Positions 17,469-26,009 of a stretch of 64,000 nucleotides of DNA are shown here, piece after piece; positions within the stretch are counted from its first letter, which is position 1, and the number at the start of each line of letters is the position of its first letter. This DNA is from Salinirussus salinus (lineage in GTDB: Archaea; Halobacteriota; Halobacteria; Halobacteriales; Haloarculaceae): the NCBI RefSeq assembly GCF_009831455.1, contig NZ_WOWO01000004.1, positions 310,001 to 374,000 on the forward strand, written 5' to 3'. The notes under the pieces are model-generated. The model saw only the letters and a list, made by a program, of their open reading frames with translations, was not told the DNA's origin and did not search any database. A program made the translations under genes and the position numbers.

Positions 17469-19436
17469 ATGGGACAGACGCTCACCGAGAAGATCCTCGA
17501 CGACCACCTCGTCGAGGGCGAACTCGAGCCCGGCGAGGAGATCGGGATCGAGATCGACCAGGTTCTCACCCAGGACACGACGGGGACGCTCGTCTGGCTG
17601 CAGTTCGAGGCGCTCGGCCTCGAGGAAGTCCAGACGGAACTGGCGGCCCAGTACTGCGACCACCAGACATACCAGTTCGACTTCAAGAACACCGACGACC
17701 ACCGCTTCCTGCGCTCTGCGGCCGGTACCTTTGGCGCCTACTTCTCGCGTCCCGGCAACGGCATCTGCCACAACGTCCACCGCGAGAACTTCGCCGCCCC
17801 GGGCAAGACGATGCTCGGCTCGGACTCGCACACCCCGACGCCCGGCGGGCTCGGCGAGCTCGCCATCGGCTCCGGCGGGCTGGACGTCGCCGTCGCGATG
17901 GGCGGTGGCGCCTACTACATCGACATGCCCGAGGTCACCAACGTCCGGCTCGAGGGCGAGCTGCCCGAGTGGGCCACCGCGAAGGACATCATCCTCGAGA
18001 TGCTCCGTCGCCTCTCCGTGAAGGGCGGCGTCGGCAAGATCTTCGAGTACACCGGCCCCGGTGTCGAGACGCTGTCGGCGCCCGAGCGGATGACCATCAC
18101 CAACATGGGGACGGAGCTCGGCGCGACCTCGAGCATCTTCCCGACCGACGAGCGCACCAAGGAGTACCTCGAGAAGGTCGGCCGCGCCGACGAGTTCGAG
18201 GAGCTCCAGCCCGACGAGGACGCCGAGTACCACGACGAGATCACCATCGACCTCTCGGAGATCGAGCCGCTGATCGCGACGCCGTCGATGCCCGACAACG
18301 TCGTCCCCGTCCGCGAGGTCGCGGGCGAGGACGTCGACCAGGTCATCATCGGCTCCTGTACCAACGGCGGCTACGAGGACATCCTGCCCGCGGCGAAGAT
18401 GCTCGAAGGCCGCTCGATCAAACGGGACACCGAGATGATCGTCGCGCCCGGCTCGAAGAAGGCCAGCGAGATGCTCGCCCGCCAGGGCTGGACCGCGGAG
18501 ATGATGGCCGCCGGCGTCAACTACTCCGAGTCGACCTGTGGTGCCTGCATCGGCATCGGCCACGTCCCCGGCTCCGATTCGGTGAGCCTGCGCACGTTCA
18601 ACCGCAACTTCGAGGGTCGCTCCGGCATCGAGGACGACAACGTCTACCTGTGCTCGCCGGAGGTCGCCACCGCCGCGGCTATCGCCGGGGAGATCGTCGA
18701 CCCGCGCGACCTGGCCGACGAGCTGGGCGACCTCGAGGACCCCGGCTTCGAGCTGCCCGAGGAGTACGAGGGCGCCGAGAACGACATCATCACGCCGGAC
18801 GACCCGGTCGACGACGACCTCGTCAAGGGCCCCAACATCGGCGACGTGCCGCTGAAGGACCCGCTCGACGCCCACCTGCAAGGGCCGGCGCTGCTGAAGA
18901 TGGAAGACAACATCACGACCGACCACATCATCCCCGCGACACAGGACATCCTGATGTACCGGTCGAACATCCCGAAGCTGTCGGAGTTCACCCTCTCGCG
19001 GGTCGACGACAGCTTCGCCGAGCGCGCCCTGGAGTCCGACGGCGGCTTCCTCGTCGCCGGCGAGAACTACGGCCAGGGCTCCTCGCGTGAGCACGCCGCC
19101 CTCTGTCCCATGTACCTGGGCATCGAGGGCGTGCTCGCCCAGAGCTTCGCCCGCATCCACAAGGCGAACCTCTTCAACTTCGGCCTGCTCCCCCTGGAGA
19201 TCGACGAGGAGACCTACGAGCAGATCGACCAGGGCGACGACATCGAGATCGTCGACGATGTCTCCGAAGCTGTGCGGTCGGGCCAGGAGGAGTTCACCAT
19301 CCGCGTCAACGACGACTGGGAGGCGACGGGCATGCTCGACGCCTCCGCCCGCGAACGCGAGATCCTCGCGGACGGCGGCAAGCTGACCCACGTCAAGCAG
19401 CAACACGACGAGAGCGGCGCCCCGGCCGACGACTGA
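17469..19436 (+). CDS. acn: Aconitate hydratase
   Basis: Interconverts citrate and isocitrate in the TCA cycle. The 655-residue protein carries the three 4Fe-4S ligands: Cys297 (GSCTNGG), Cys357 and Cys360 (ESTCGACIG). The large N-terminal aconitase domains (residues about 1-420) include SDSHTPTPGGLG, and the swivel domain (about 520-640) contains GENYGQGSSREHAAL. Length matches the archaeal aconitase A-type lacking extra insertions. It has its own TATA box and is a stand-alone gene. Confidence 0.96.
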   Translation: MGQTLTEKILDDHLVEGELEPGEEIGIEIDQVLTQDTTGTLVWLQFEALGLEEVQTELAAQYCDHQTYQFDFKNTDDHRFLRSAAGTFGAYFSRPGNGICHNVHRENFAAPGKTMLGSDSHTPTPGGLGELAIGSGGLDVAVAMGGGAYYIDMPEVTNVRLEGELPEWATAKDIILEMLRRLSVKGGVGKIFEYTGPGVETLSAPERMTITNMGTELGATSSIFPTDERTKEYLEKVGRADEFEELQPDEDAEYHDEITIDLSEIEPLIATPSMPDNVVPVREVAGEDVDQVIIGSCTNGGYEDILPAAKMLEGRSIKRDTEMIVAPGSKKASEMLARQGWTAEMMAAGVNYSESTCGACIGIGHVPGSDSVSLRTFNRNFEGRSGIEDDNVYLCSPEVATAAAIAGEIVDPRDLADELGDLEDPGFELPEEYEGAENDIITPDDPVDDDLVKGPNIGDVPLKDPLDAHLQGPALLKMEDNITTDHIIPATQDILMYRSNIPKLSEFTLSRVDDSFAERALESDGGFLVAGENYGQGSSREHAALCPMYLGIEGVLAQSFARIHKANLFNFGLLPLEIDEETYEQIDQGDDIEIVDDVSEAVRSGQEEFTIRVNDDWEATGMLDASAREREILADGGKLTHVKQQHDESGAPADD

Positions 19437-19463
19437 CCGCCCGCCGTTTCGACCGAACCGACG

Positions 19464-19476
19464 CGAATTTTTCGGC
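19464..19476 (+). terminator. T-rich tract downstream of aconitase
   Basis: TTTTT at 19468-19472 lies about 30 bases after the aconitase stop in a GC-rich context, the form of an archaeal T-tract terminator. No strong hairpin is needed or seen. Confidence 0.35.
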
Positions 19477-19648
19477 CGGCCGACCACCACCCGCACGGTA
19501 GACGCGTCCCTCGAACCGGTCGCCACCGGCCGGGAGGTCCGGTGTGTGGGGGCCTGTCACTGTCACGCACCCGCATCGCTGCAGGAAGACGGGCGCCGTC
19601 CGTGGCAATCACAGAAGATACTTATGACAGTTCCGAGACGAGTAACGC

Positions 19649-22408
19649 ATGGAAGAGCCCTCCAGGCGAACCTTCCTGAGCGGGAGCTTCGCCACGATAG
19701 CCGGTCTGACGTACGGTCTCCGCGGCAGCGCCGCCGACCGTTCACGGGCGGTACGGGTCGACCCCGAGGACCTCCCCAAGGACGCCGTCGCCGACCTCGA
19801 CGGTATCTTCGACCTCGTCCCCGCCGGGTCCGCGGTCGACCGGGAGTACCAGGTCGTGGCTCTCGCGGACGCCTCCGGGGTCGAGACCACAGAGGAGTTC
19901 ACCTACCAGACCCGGCAGGTCGTCGACAGCGTCGACGGCCTCGAGGCGGGTGCGGTGAGTCACGTCGTCTCGGCCCGCACGGACCCGCCGGGGCTGCTGG
20001 GCGCTGTCGTCGGCTCCTTCGAGGACCTGGAACCGGGCGAACGCGTCGGGACAGACGGCGACTGGCGGGTCGCCGACACCGGCGAGGTCGCAGTCGCGAG
20101 CACCGACGGCCGGCTCGCGTTCGCGAGCGGGGACAGGGAGGCCCGGGTCGGCGCCGTCGAGGCGGCGGTGACGGCGGCCCGCGGCGAGACCGACACCCTG
20201 CTCGATACCGCCGACCACGCGGCCGAGGCCTTCGGGCGGTTCGGGGACAAGCGCCTCGCCTTCCTCCTGCGCAACGTCGACGGGGGGTTCGTTCCGCTGT
20301 CCGGGGCCGTCGAGGCGGTCGCCGCGGGCTTCAGTCAGGACCCCAACGACTTCGAGGGACGGGTCGAAAACGAGTATCTGCTGTTCACCGCCCGCCGGCT
20401 CGACGACGCGACCGCCGAGCGGGTCGTGCGACAGCTCGACCCGGGCAGGGTCGTCGACCTGGAACTCGGCCGGGAGGACGGCGTCGTCCACGCCGCAGTC
20501 GTCTCGACGGAGCCGCCGCGCCACGACCGCGAGGCGGCCCCGGACGCACACATCGAGGCCACGCGGGAGGACGGGTCGGTCTCCTTCGCGCACGCGGGCG
20601 GCGAGCCCGTGCCCGCGGAGGAACTCGACCTGTGGGTCGACGGCGAGCGCCCGCCGACACAGCCAGCAGACGAGTTCGACCGCTTCACCGACGGGGACAG
20701 CTTCACCGTCGAGACGGACACGCTGACGACAGTCACCCTCCGCTGGTTCGACGAGGGGGAGAACGTCTACTACGACTACGTCCAGCGGCTGTTCGGCGGG
20801 GGCGCCTTCGAGACGGCGTACGACGTCGACGCCGAGCGGCTCCGGGTCACCTACGCGGGCGAGCGCCCGGCGGACCCGGCGAAACTGACGGTGCGCCACC
20901 GGGGCGAGGACGGCAGCCGGACGTCCGCGGCGGAGTTCGGCGACGGCGAGCTGACCGTCGGTGACACCGCGACCGTCGAGGGCGTCGGGATGGGTGACCA
21001 GGTCACGGTGTCGCTGGACGTGCCGCCCCGGCCGCAGGGGGCGCCGACCACGCTCGTCCGGTTCCGCGCCGCCCCGCCGCGGCTCCACGCGTACCAGCAC
21101 CGGGAGGGCGTGGTCGTGAGATACCACGACGACGCGGACCGCGACGCCGCGGAGTTCGAGGTCCTGGTCGACGGCGAGGCCGCCGACCGCCAGTTCGCCG
21201 ACGAGTACGACACGCTCTCGCGGGGCGACGACCTGCTGCTCGAGACGCCCCCGTTCGGGAGCGAGGTGACCGTCGAGTGGACCGAGCCCGACGAGCCGGT
21301 CGAGGTCGCACAGGAGGTCGTGGTGCCGCGTGGCCACGTCGAGACCACCTACGACGGCCAGCAGGGAACGGTCACCCTCACCTACCGCGAGGGCCCCGCC
21401 CTCCCGGCGGAGACGCTCTCGCTGACGGTCGACGGCGACCGGGCTCCCGTCCAGCCCGCCGACGAGCACGACGAGTTCACGCCGGAGGACACCCTGACCG
21501 TCGACGCGCCGCCGTTCGTGGTCGTCGAACTCCGCTGGGAGCGCGGGGAGGCGACACACGAACTCGCGGAGGCGGTCACCGGCCGGGAGGATGTCGAGGC
21601 CAGCTACGACCCCGACGAGGGCGCCGTCGAGTTCGTCTACGTCGGGCAACAGCCGGCCGACCCCGGCCGCGTCGACGTCGTTCGCGGCCGCCGGCCCCAG
21701 GCTGGCGACGGAAGCGGGACGACGGCCTTCGAGGCCGAACACGACACGCTGACAGAGGGGGACAGCGTCCGGGTCGACGGCGTCGACGTCGACGAGCGCC
21801 TCGAGGTCGTTCTCACGGACGGGGAGCGGCGCCGCCCCCTGTTCACCTTCACGCCGCGGCCGCGGTGGGCGTTCTCCTTCGAGCAGCGCGAGGGAACGGT
21901 CGTCGCGGTCTACACCGGGGAGAGCCAGCGCGACGCCGACTCGTTCCGGCTGCTCGTTGACGGCGAGCCGGCCGACACGCAGCCGGCGGACGTCCACGAC
22001 ACGCTCGAGCGCGGTGACGAGGTCGAACTCGGCTCGCTCGGCGCCGGTACCGAAGTCACCGCCGAGTGGGTCGTGCCCGACGAGCCACGCGAGGTGCACA
22101 GCCACGTCGTCGCCCCCGACGCCGAGTTCGAATTCGAGCTGAGCGGCGACGGGGAGACGGTGACCGTCGAACACGACGGCGGGAGCGCGGTCGACGCCGA
22201 CGACCTGTCGGTCGCGGTCCACGGCGCTCGCGGGAGCCACCTCGAAGAAGCCTGGGGTCAGTCGGGGACCGAGGTGACCGAGGGCGACACGACCACCGTC
22301 GACCTCCCCGACGGAGCCGGCGACGGCCCGCTCCACGTCGTCGTGGTCTTCGACGGGCAGGAGATGCTGGACCACGGGGAGTTCGACCTGTCCGACGGCG
22401 CGGACTGA
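19649..22408 (+). CDS. Large Tat-exported protein with seven tandem beta-rich repeats
   Basis: A 919-residue secreted protein that I do not recognise as a characterised family. The N-terminus has a Tat signal (SRRTFLSGSFATIAG) with no lipobox, so it should be exported folded and released or surface-held. Residues about 30-290 form a non-repetitive domain. Residues about 300-905 are seven repeats of roughly 85 residues (starts near 300, 387, 477, 562, 648, 740, 825) built around the words LxVDGE, QPADExD, TLxxGDxxxV and VTVEW. The pattern resembles the globular half of haloarchaeal pilins, suggesting an Ig-like beta domain. Its TATA-like TACTTAT box (19619-19625) is 27 bases upstream. Confidence 0.75.
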   Translation: MEEPSRRTFLSGSFATIAGLTYGLRGSAADRSRAVRVDPEDLPKDAVADLDGIFDLVPAGSAVDREYQVVALADASGVETTEEFTYQTRQVVDSVDGLEAGAVSHVVSARTDPPGLLGAVVGSFEDLEPGERVGTDGDWRVADTGEVAVASTDGRLAFASGDREARVGAVEAAVTAARGETDTLLDTADHAAEAFGRFGDKRLAFLLRNVDGGFVPLSGAVEAVAAGFSQDPNDFEGRVENEYLLFTARRLDDATAERVVRQLDPGRVVDLELGREDGVVHAAVVSTEPPRHDREAAPDAHIEATREDGSVSFAHAGGEPVPAEELDLWVDGERPPTQPADEFDRFTDGDSFTVETDTLTTVTLRWFDEGENVYYDYVQRLFGGGAFETAYDVDAERLRVTYAGERPADPAKLTVRHRGEDGSRTSAAEFGDGELTVGDTATVEGVGMGDQVTVSLDVPPRPQGAPTTLVRFRAAPPRLHAYQHREGVVVRYHDDADRDAAEFEVLVDGEAADRQFADEYDTLSRGDDLLLETPPFGSEVTVEWTEPDEPVEVAQEVVVPRGHVETTYDGQQGTVTLTYREGPALPAETLSLTVDGDRAPVQPADEHDEFTPEDTLTVDAPPFVVVELRWERGEATHELAEAVTGREDVEASYDPDEGAVEFVYVGQQPADPGRVDVVRGRRPQAGDGSGTTAFEAEHDTLTEGDSVRVDGVDVDERLEVVLTDGERRRPLFTFTPRPRWAFSFEQREGTVVAVYTGESQRDADSFRLLVDGEPADTQPADVHDTLERGDEVELGSLGAGTEVTAEWVVPDEPREVHSHVVAPDAEFEFELSGDGETVTVEHDGGSAVDADDLSVAVHGARGSHLEEAWGQSGTEVTEGDTTTVDLPDGAGDGPLHVVVVFDGQEMLDHGEFDLSDGAD

Positions 22409-22424
22409 CGGGACGGGTCGGCGC

Positions 22425-23948
22425 TTACTCGCCCACCTGGTCCCGGAGCGAGACTTTGTCGATCTTCTGGGTCGCCGTCCGCGGGAACTCCGACACGAAC
22501 TCGATACGGCGGGGCCGTTTGTACCCCGCAAGACCGGCGTTTACCTCCCACCACTCAGTGACGTCCTCCTCCGTGAGGTCCGGGTCGGCGGGCACGATAG
22601 CCGCTGTGACGGCCTCGCCCCACCGCTCATGGTCCGTTCCGAACACGGCAACGGCTTCGATCCCGGGATGGGCCTGGAGCGCGTTCTCGACTTCGCTGGG
22701 GGCGACGTTCTCCCCCCCGGAGATGACCATGTCGTCGACCCGGTCGACGTAGTACAACAGCCCGTCCTCGTCGGCACGGACGACGTCGTCGGTGTGCAGC
22801 CAGCCGTCGGTGAAGTAGTCCGGATTCAGCGACTCGTCCCAGTAGCCGGGCGTGATAATGTCTCCCCGGAGGAGCAGTTCACCTTCCTCGCCCGGCGGGA
22901 CGTCGGTGAGGTCGTCGGCAGTGACGTCGACGACCCGGTGCTCGACGGCCTGAACCGGGCGACCGAGCAAGCCCGGCCGGCGCTCGGTGTCGGTGTCGAA
23001 CGTGACACTCAGCCCCGTGTTCTCGGTCTGCCCGTAGTAGTTGCGCAGCGCGCCGACATCGAAGACCGACTGGAACGAGTCGAGCGTCTCCTCGGTTGCT
23101 GGCGACCCACCGTAGACGACCTGCTCGAGCGAGGACGTATCCCGTTCCCGGGCGGCTTCGGTGTTGAGCACATCGAGCATCATCGTGGGAATGAGTCCGG
23201 AGAAGGTCGCTCCGTGTGTCTCGGCCAGTTCCGCCCACTGAGCGGCGTCCCAGGCCGGTTGGACGACCACAGTCGCCCCTTCGAGGAGGGCCGGCAACGC
23301 CCCGCCGTAGAGTCCCCCGACGTGAAAGAGCGGGACCGCGACCAGCGAGACGTCCGACGGCGAGAGGTCGAAGTGAGTGACGTTGACGTCGAGCTGGGCC
23401 CCGACGTTTCGGTGCGTCTGGATGACACCTTTCGGCCGCCCCGTCGTTCCGGAGGTATACATCACGACGGCGGCCTCGTCATCGAGACGGCGAACCGGCT
23501 CGGGCGCTGTGTCTGGCTCTGGTAATTTCCCTGCGTCGAAGGCACCCTTGCTGTCGACCTCGACGACACTGTCCTCGTCCAGTCCATCGATGCGGTCTTC
23601 GAGTGCGCGGATGTTCTCGCCGAACGCATCCGACCCGACCAGCGCCGTCGGGTCGAGATCCGAGAGCGTATACTCGAGTTCATCGAGGCCGAACCGCGTG
23701 TTGATCGGACTCGCTATTGCGCCCGTCTGCCAGACGCCGAGCATCGCCGGAAGGTAGGCGGGAGTGTCCGGGAGATAGACCGCGACCCGGTCCCCGACGC
23801 CGAATCCCTGGGCGTCGACCCAGGCTGCGACCCGTCGAGTCTGAGCGGCGAGTTCCTCGTAACTGGTCGTGGTACCGTCGGCGCTGACGATGGCAGTGTC
23901 GGTCCCGCGCTCGGCCAGCCGGTGTTCGAATCTGACAGCGACATTCAT
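22425..23948 (-). CDS. Acyl-CoA synthetase (AMP-forming)
   Basis: A 507-residue class I adenylate-forming enzyme that activates a carboxylic acid to its CoA thioester using ATP. The P-loop is YTSGTTGRPKG, and the A5 motif is NYYGQTE. The A7 segment GWLHTDDVV, the hinge YVDRVDDMVISGGENV and the C-terminal catalytic lysine region (TQKIDKVSL) are all present, so it looks functional. The substrate cannot be read from the sequence. It is divergent from a crotonase gene across a 95-base spacer containing an inverted repeat. Confidence 0.9.
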   Translation of the reverse strand: MNVAVRFEHRLAERGTDTAIVSADGTTTSYEELAAQTRRVAAWVDAQGFGVGDRVAVYLPDTPAYLPAMLGVWQTGAIASPINTRFGLDELEYTLSDLDPTALVGSDAFGENIRALEDRIDGLDEDSVVEVDSKGAFDAGKLPEPDTAPEPVRRLDDEAAVVMYTSGTTGRPKGVIQTHRNVGAQLDVNVTHFDLSPSDVSLVAVPLFHVGGLYGGALPALLEGATVVVQPAWDAAQWAELAETHGATFSGLIPTMMLDVLNTEAARERDTSSLEQVVYGGSPATEETLDSFQSVFDVGALRNYYGQTENTGLSVTFDTDTERRPGLLGRPVQAVEHRVVDVTADDLTDVPPGEEGELLLRGDIITPGYWDESLNPDYFTDGWLHTDDVVRADEDGLLYYVDRVDDMVISGGENVAPSEVENALQAHPGIEAVAVFGTDHERWGEAVTAAIVPADPDLTEEDVTEWWEVNAGLAGYKRPRRIEFVSEFPRTATQKIDKVSLRDQVGE

Positions 23949-23954
23949 GCATCA

Positions 23955-23975
23955 ATGTGGTACCATACACCACAT
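23955..23975. promoter_or_regulatory. Inverted repeat in the divergent CoA-ligase / crotonase spacer
   Basis: ATGTGGT, seven bases, ACCACAT: perfect 7+7 arms around ACCATAC. It lies 7 bases upstream of the CoA ligase start and about 84 bases upstream of the crotonase start. It looks like an operator, but no regulator gene is adjacent. The rest of the 95-base spacer has no other obvious feature. Confidence 0.45.
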
Positions 23976-24058
23976 CAAAGTTCGTGCCGACGTGGACGGA
24001 TGGCGACCGACCCGATTCAGCGGTAGACTGAAGCGACCGGTCTGTGACAGACTGGCGC

Positions 24059-24889
24059 ATGAGCGGGACAGTCAGCTACGAGACCAGCGGACGGAAAGCG
24101 ACAATCACGCTCGACCGGCCGAAGCGGTACAACGCCATCGACGACGACATGCCCGGCGAACTCCGGGCCGCCGTCGAACGGGCGGACGAAGACGAGGACA
24201 TCCATGTGACCGTGCTGACCGGCGCGGGCGAGGCATTCTGTTCGGGGTACGACCTCAAACACTACGCCGAGGACCCCCGACCGACGATGGGGAGCCAGGA
24301 GATGCCGTGGGACCCCATGCAGGACTACCGGATGATGAAGTCGAACACGGAGGATTTCATGAGCCTGTGGCGCAGCTACACCCCGGTCATCTGCAAGGTC
24401 AACGGCCCCGCTGTCGCTGGCGGGAGCGATATCGCCCTGTGTGCGGACCTGATAATCATGGACGAAGACGCCCGGATCGGTTACCCGCCGGCGCGGGTCT
24501 GGGGCTGCCCGACGACGATGATGTGGGTCTACCGGCTCGGGCCCGCCGGTGCCAAGCGCATGCTGTTCACGGGTGACCTCGTCGAGGGTGACGAGGCGGC
24601 TGACATGGGGCTGGTCTGGGAGGCAGTCCCCGGCGACGAACTCGACGACCGGGTCGACGAACTCGCCCATCGGATCGCGGGCATCCCGCAGAACCAGCTC
24701 ATGATGCAGAAACTGGCCATCAACCAGGCCTACGAGAATATGGGCCGTGAGACGACACAGATGTTCGCGACGATCTTCGACGGAATGACCCGCCACACCC
24801 CCGAAGGCGTCGCGTTCAAGGAGCGGTGTGAAGAGGTGGGCTTCCAGCAGGCAGTCGCCGAGCGCGACCAGGGTGAACTCTTCGAGTGA
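24059..24889 (+). CDS. Crotonase (enoyl-CoA hydratase/isomerase) family protein, non-canonical active site
   Basis: A 276-residue crotonase-fold enzyme. The N-terminal strand pattern (ATITLDRPKRYNAIDDDM) and oxyanion-hole segment (GEAFCSGYDLKHY) are typical. At the two positions that hold the catalytic glutamates of classical enoyl-CoA hydratase it has Asp124 (GGSD) and Pro144 (GYPPARVWG), so ordinary hydration is unlikely and another crotonase reaction, such as isomerisation or hydrolysis, is possible. I chose ATG at 24059 over the GTG at 24044. A second crotonase follows after 242 bases. Confidence 0.82.
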   Translation: MSGTVSYETSGRKATITLDRPKRYNAIDDDMPGELRAAVERADEDEDIHVTVLTGAGEAFCSGYDLKHYAEDPRPTMGSQEMPWDPMQDYRMMKSNTEDFMSLWRSYTPVICKVNGPAVAGGSDIALCADLIIMDEDARIGYPPARVWGCPTTMMWVYRLGPAGAKRMLFTGDLVEGDEAADMGLVWEAVPGDELDDRVDELAHRIAGIPQNQLMMQKLAINQAYENMGRETTQMFATIFDGMTRHTPEGVAFKERCEEVGFQQAVAERDQGELFE

Positions 24890-25124
24890 GCAGTCGCGCT
24901 GTCGCAGGTGAACCGACAGTCGAGGCCGGATCCGAGGCCGTACGCGCAGCTCCCGGGTATGTACCTGAAACCGGCCACACATCCCGTCTCCTCGGCCGGG
25001 TGCGAACGGTTCCACGCGCTGGTCGGCTTGGTACCGTCGATGCCTCCCGGCCCGCCCATCCCAGCTCGTTCTCGCCGGTCCTCTCCTGCCGAGACTAGTA
25101 ATTAAGCCACGAGACTGTCAATTC

Positions 25125-25129
25125 GGAGG
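25125..25129 (+). promoter_or_regulatory. GGAGG close before the GTG start of the second crotonase
   Basis: GGAGG ends two bases before the GTG at 25132, closer than a normal Shine-Dalgarno. A TAATTAAG box at about 25099-25106 lies about 30 bases upstream, so a leaderless start is equally possible. Confidence 0.35.
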
Positions 25130-25131
25130 AC

Positions 25132-25959
25132 GTGACCGAATACGACTACATCAGGTACGAGGAAGAAGACGGCGCCTCAGTCATCACGTTCGACCGACCG
25201 GAGACCCTGAACGCATTCAATACGGGGCTGCTCAGCGAGGTCGAGGCCGGGATCGAACGGGCCGAAGAGAGCGATGGTATCCGGGCCATCGTTCTCCGGG
25301 GGGCGGACGGCGTCTTCTCGGCAGGCAATGACTTCGGCGAGGAGCACGACCTCGATGGACCCGCAGAGCGGTTGGAAGCCTATACGGGCGACACGCAACA
25401 ACGGCCCGGGTATATCGGCCACTACGAAGCGATCTTCCAGTCTCCGCTCCCCGTCATCGCCGCTATCGAGGGCTACGCGCTGGCGGCGGCGTGTAACGTC
25501 GCGTGCCTCTGTGACATCGCCATCGCAGCGGAGGACGCGGAGTTCGGCTATCCCGACGTTCGCATGGGGTCGTTGCCCGGGATACTCGTTCACCCGTACG
25601 TCGGCGTCGGCATCAGACATGCCAAGGAACTGCTCTTCTCTGGCCAGCATATCGACGCTGCCGAGGCCGAGCGGATCGACCTCATCAACCGGGCCGTTCC
25701 CGCGGACGACCTCTGGGAGGAAGTCATGCACCAGGTCGACCGGATCAAACTGACGCCATCGTCGACCGTGACACTCTCGAAGTACATGCTCAACGACGCG
25801 ATGCGTCAGATGGGATACCAGGCACCCGACGGGCGACTCGACAGGTATCTCTGGGCGTTCTCCTCCAACACCACGGTGAACAAGACGTTCCACCAGATAC
25901 AGTCCGAAGAGGGGCTAGAGGCGGCGATCGAGTGGATGAACAACGCGGAGAAGAGGTGA
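25132..25959 (+). CDS. Crotonase family protein (GTG start), non-canonical active site
   Basis: A 275-residue crotonase, related to but clearly different from the one just upstream. The oxyanion-hole segment is GVFSAGNDFGEEH. The catalytic glutamate positions carry Asn122 (AAACNVA) and Asp142 (GYPDVRMG), so the pair of Glu residues of enoyl-CoA hydratase is missing, and one Gly of the GGG loop is Ala. It begins with GTG at 25132, and its stop is 50 bases before the next gene, a CoA ligase. The reaction is unknown. Confidence 0.82.
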   Translation: MTEYDYIRYEEEDGASVITFDRPETLNAFNTGLLSEVEAGIERAEESDGIRAIVLRGADGVFSAGNDFGEEHDLDGPAERLEAYTGDTQQRPGYIGHYEAIFQSPLPVIAAIEGYALAAACNVACLCDIAIAAEDAEFGYPDVRMGSLPGILVHPYVGVGIRHAKELLFSGQHIDAAEAERIDLINRAVPADDLWEEVMHQVDRIKLTPSSTVTLSKYMLNDAMRQMGYQAPDGRLDRYLWAFSSNTTVNKTFHQIQSEEGLEAAIEWMNNAEKR

Positions 25960-26009
25960 ACCGGGATGCCGCCTGAACGCCGGCACCCGGGCGTACGGGG
26001 AGCCCGCCG

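Noticed and set aside
19742-22531. Minus-strand 929-residue frame opposite the repeat protein.
   Set aside because: It is an antisense shadow; the plus strand has the Tat signal, TATA box and coherent repeats.
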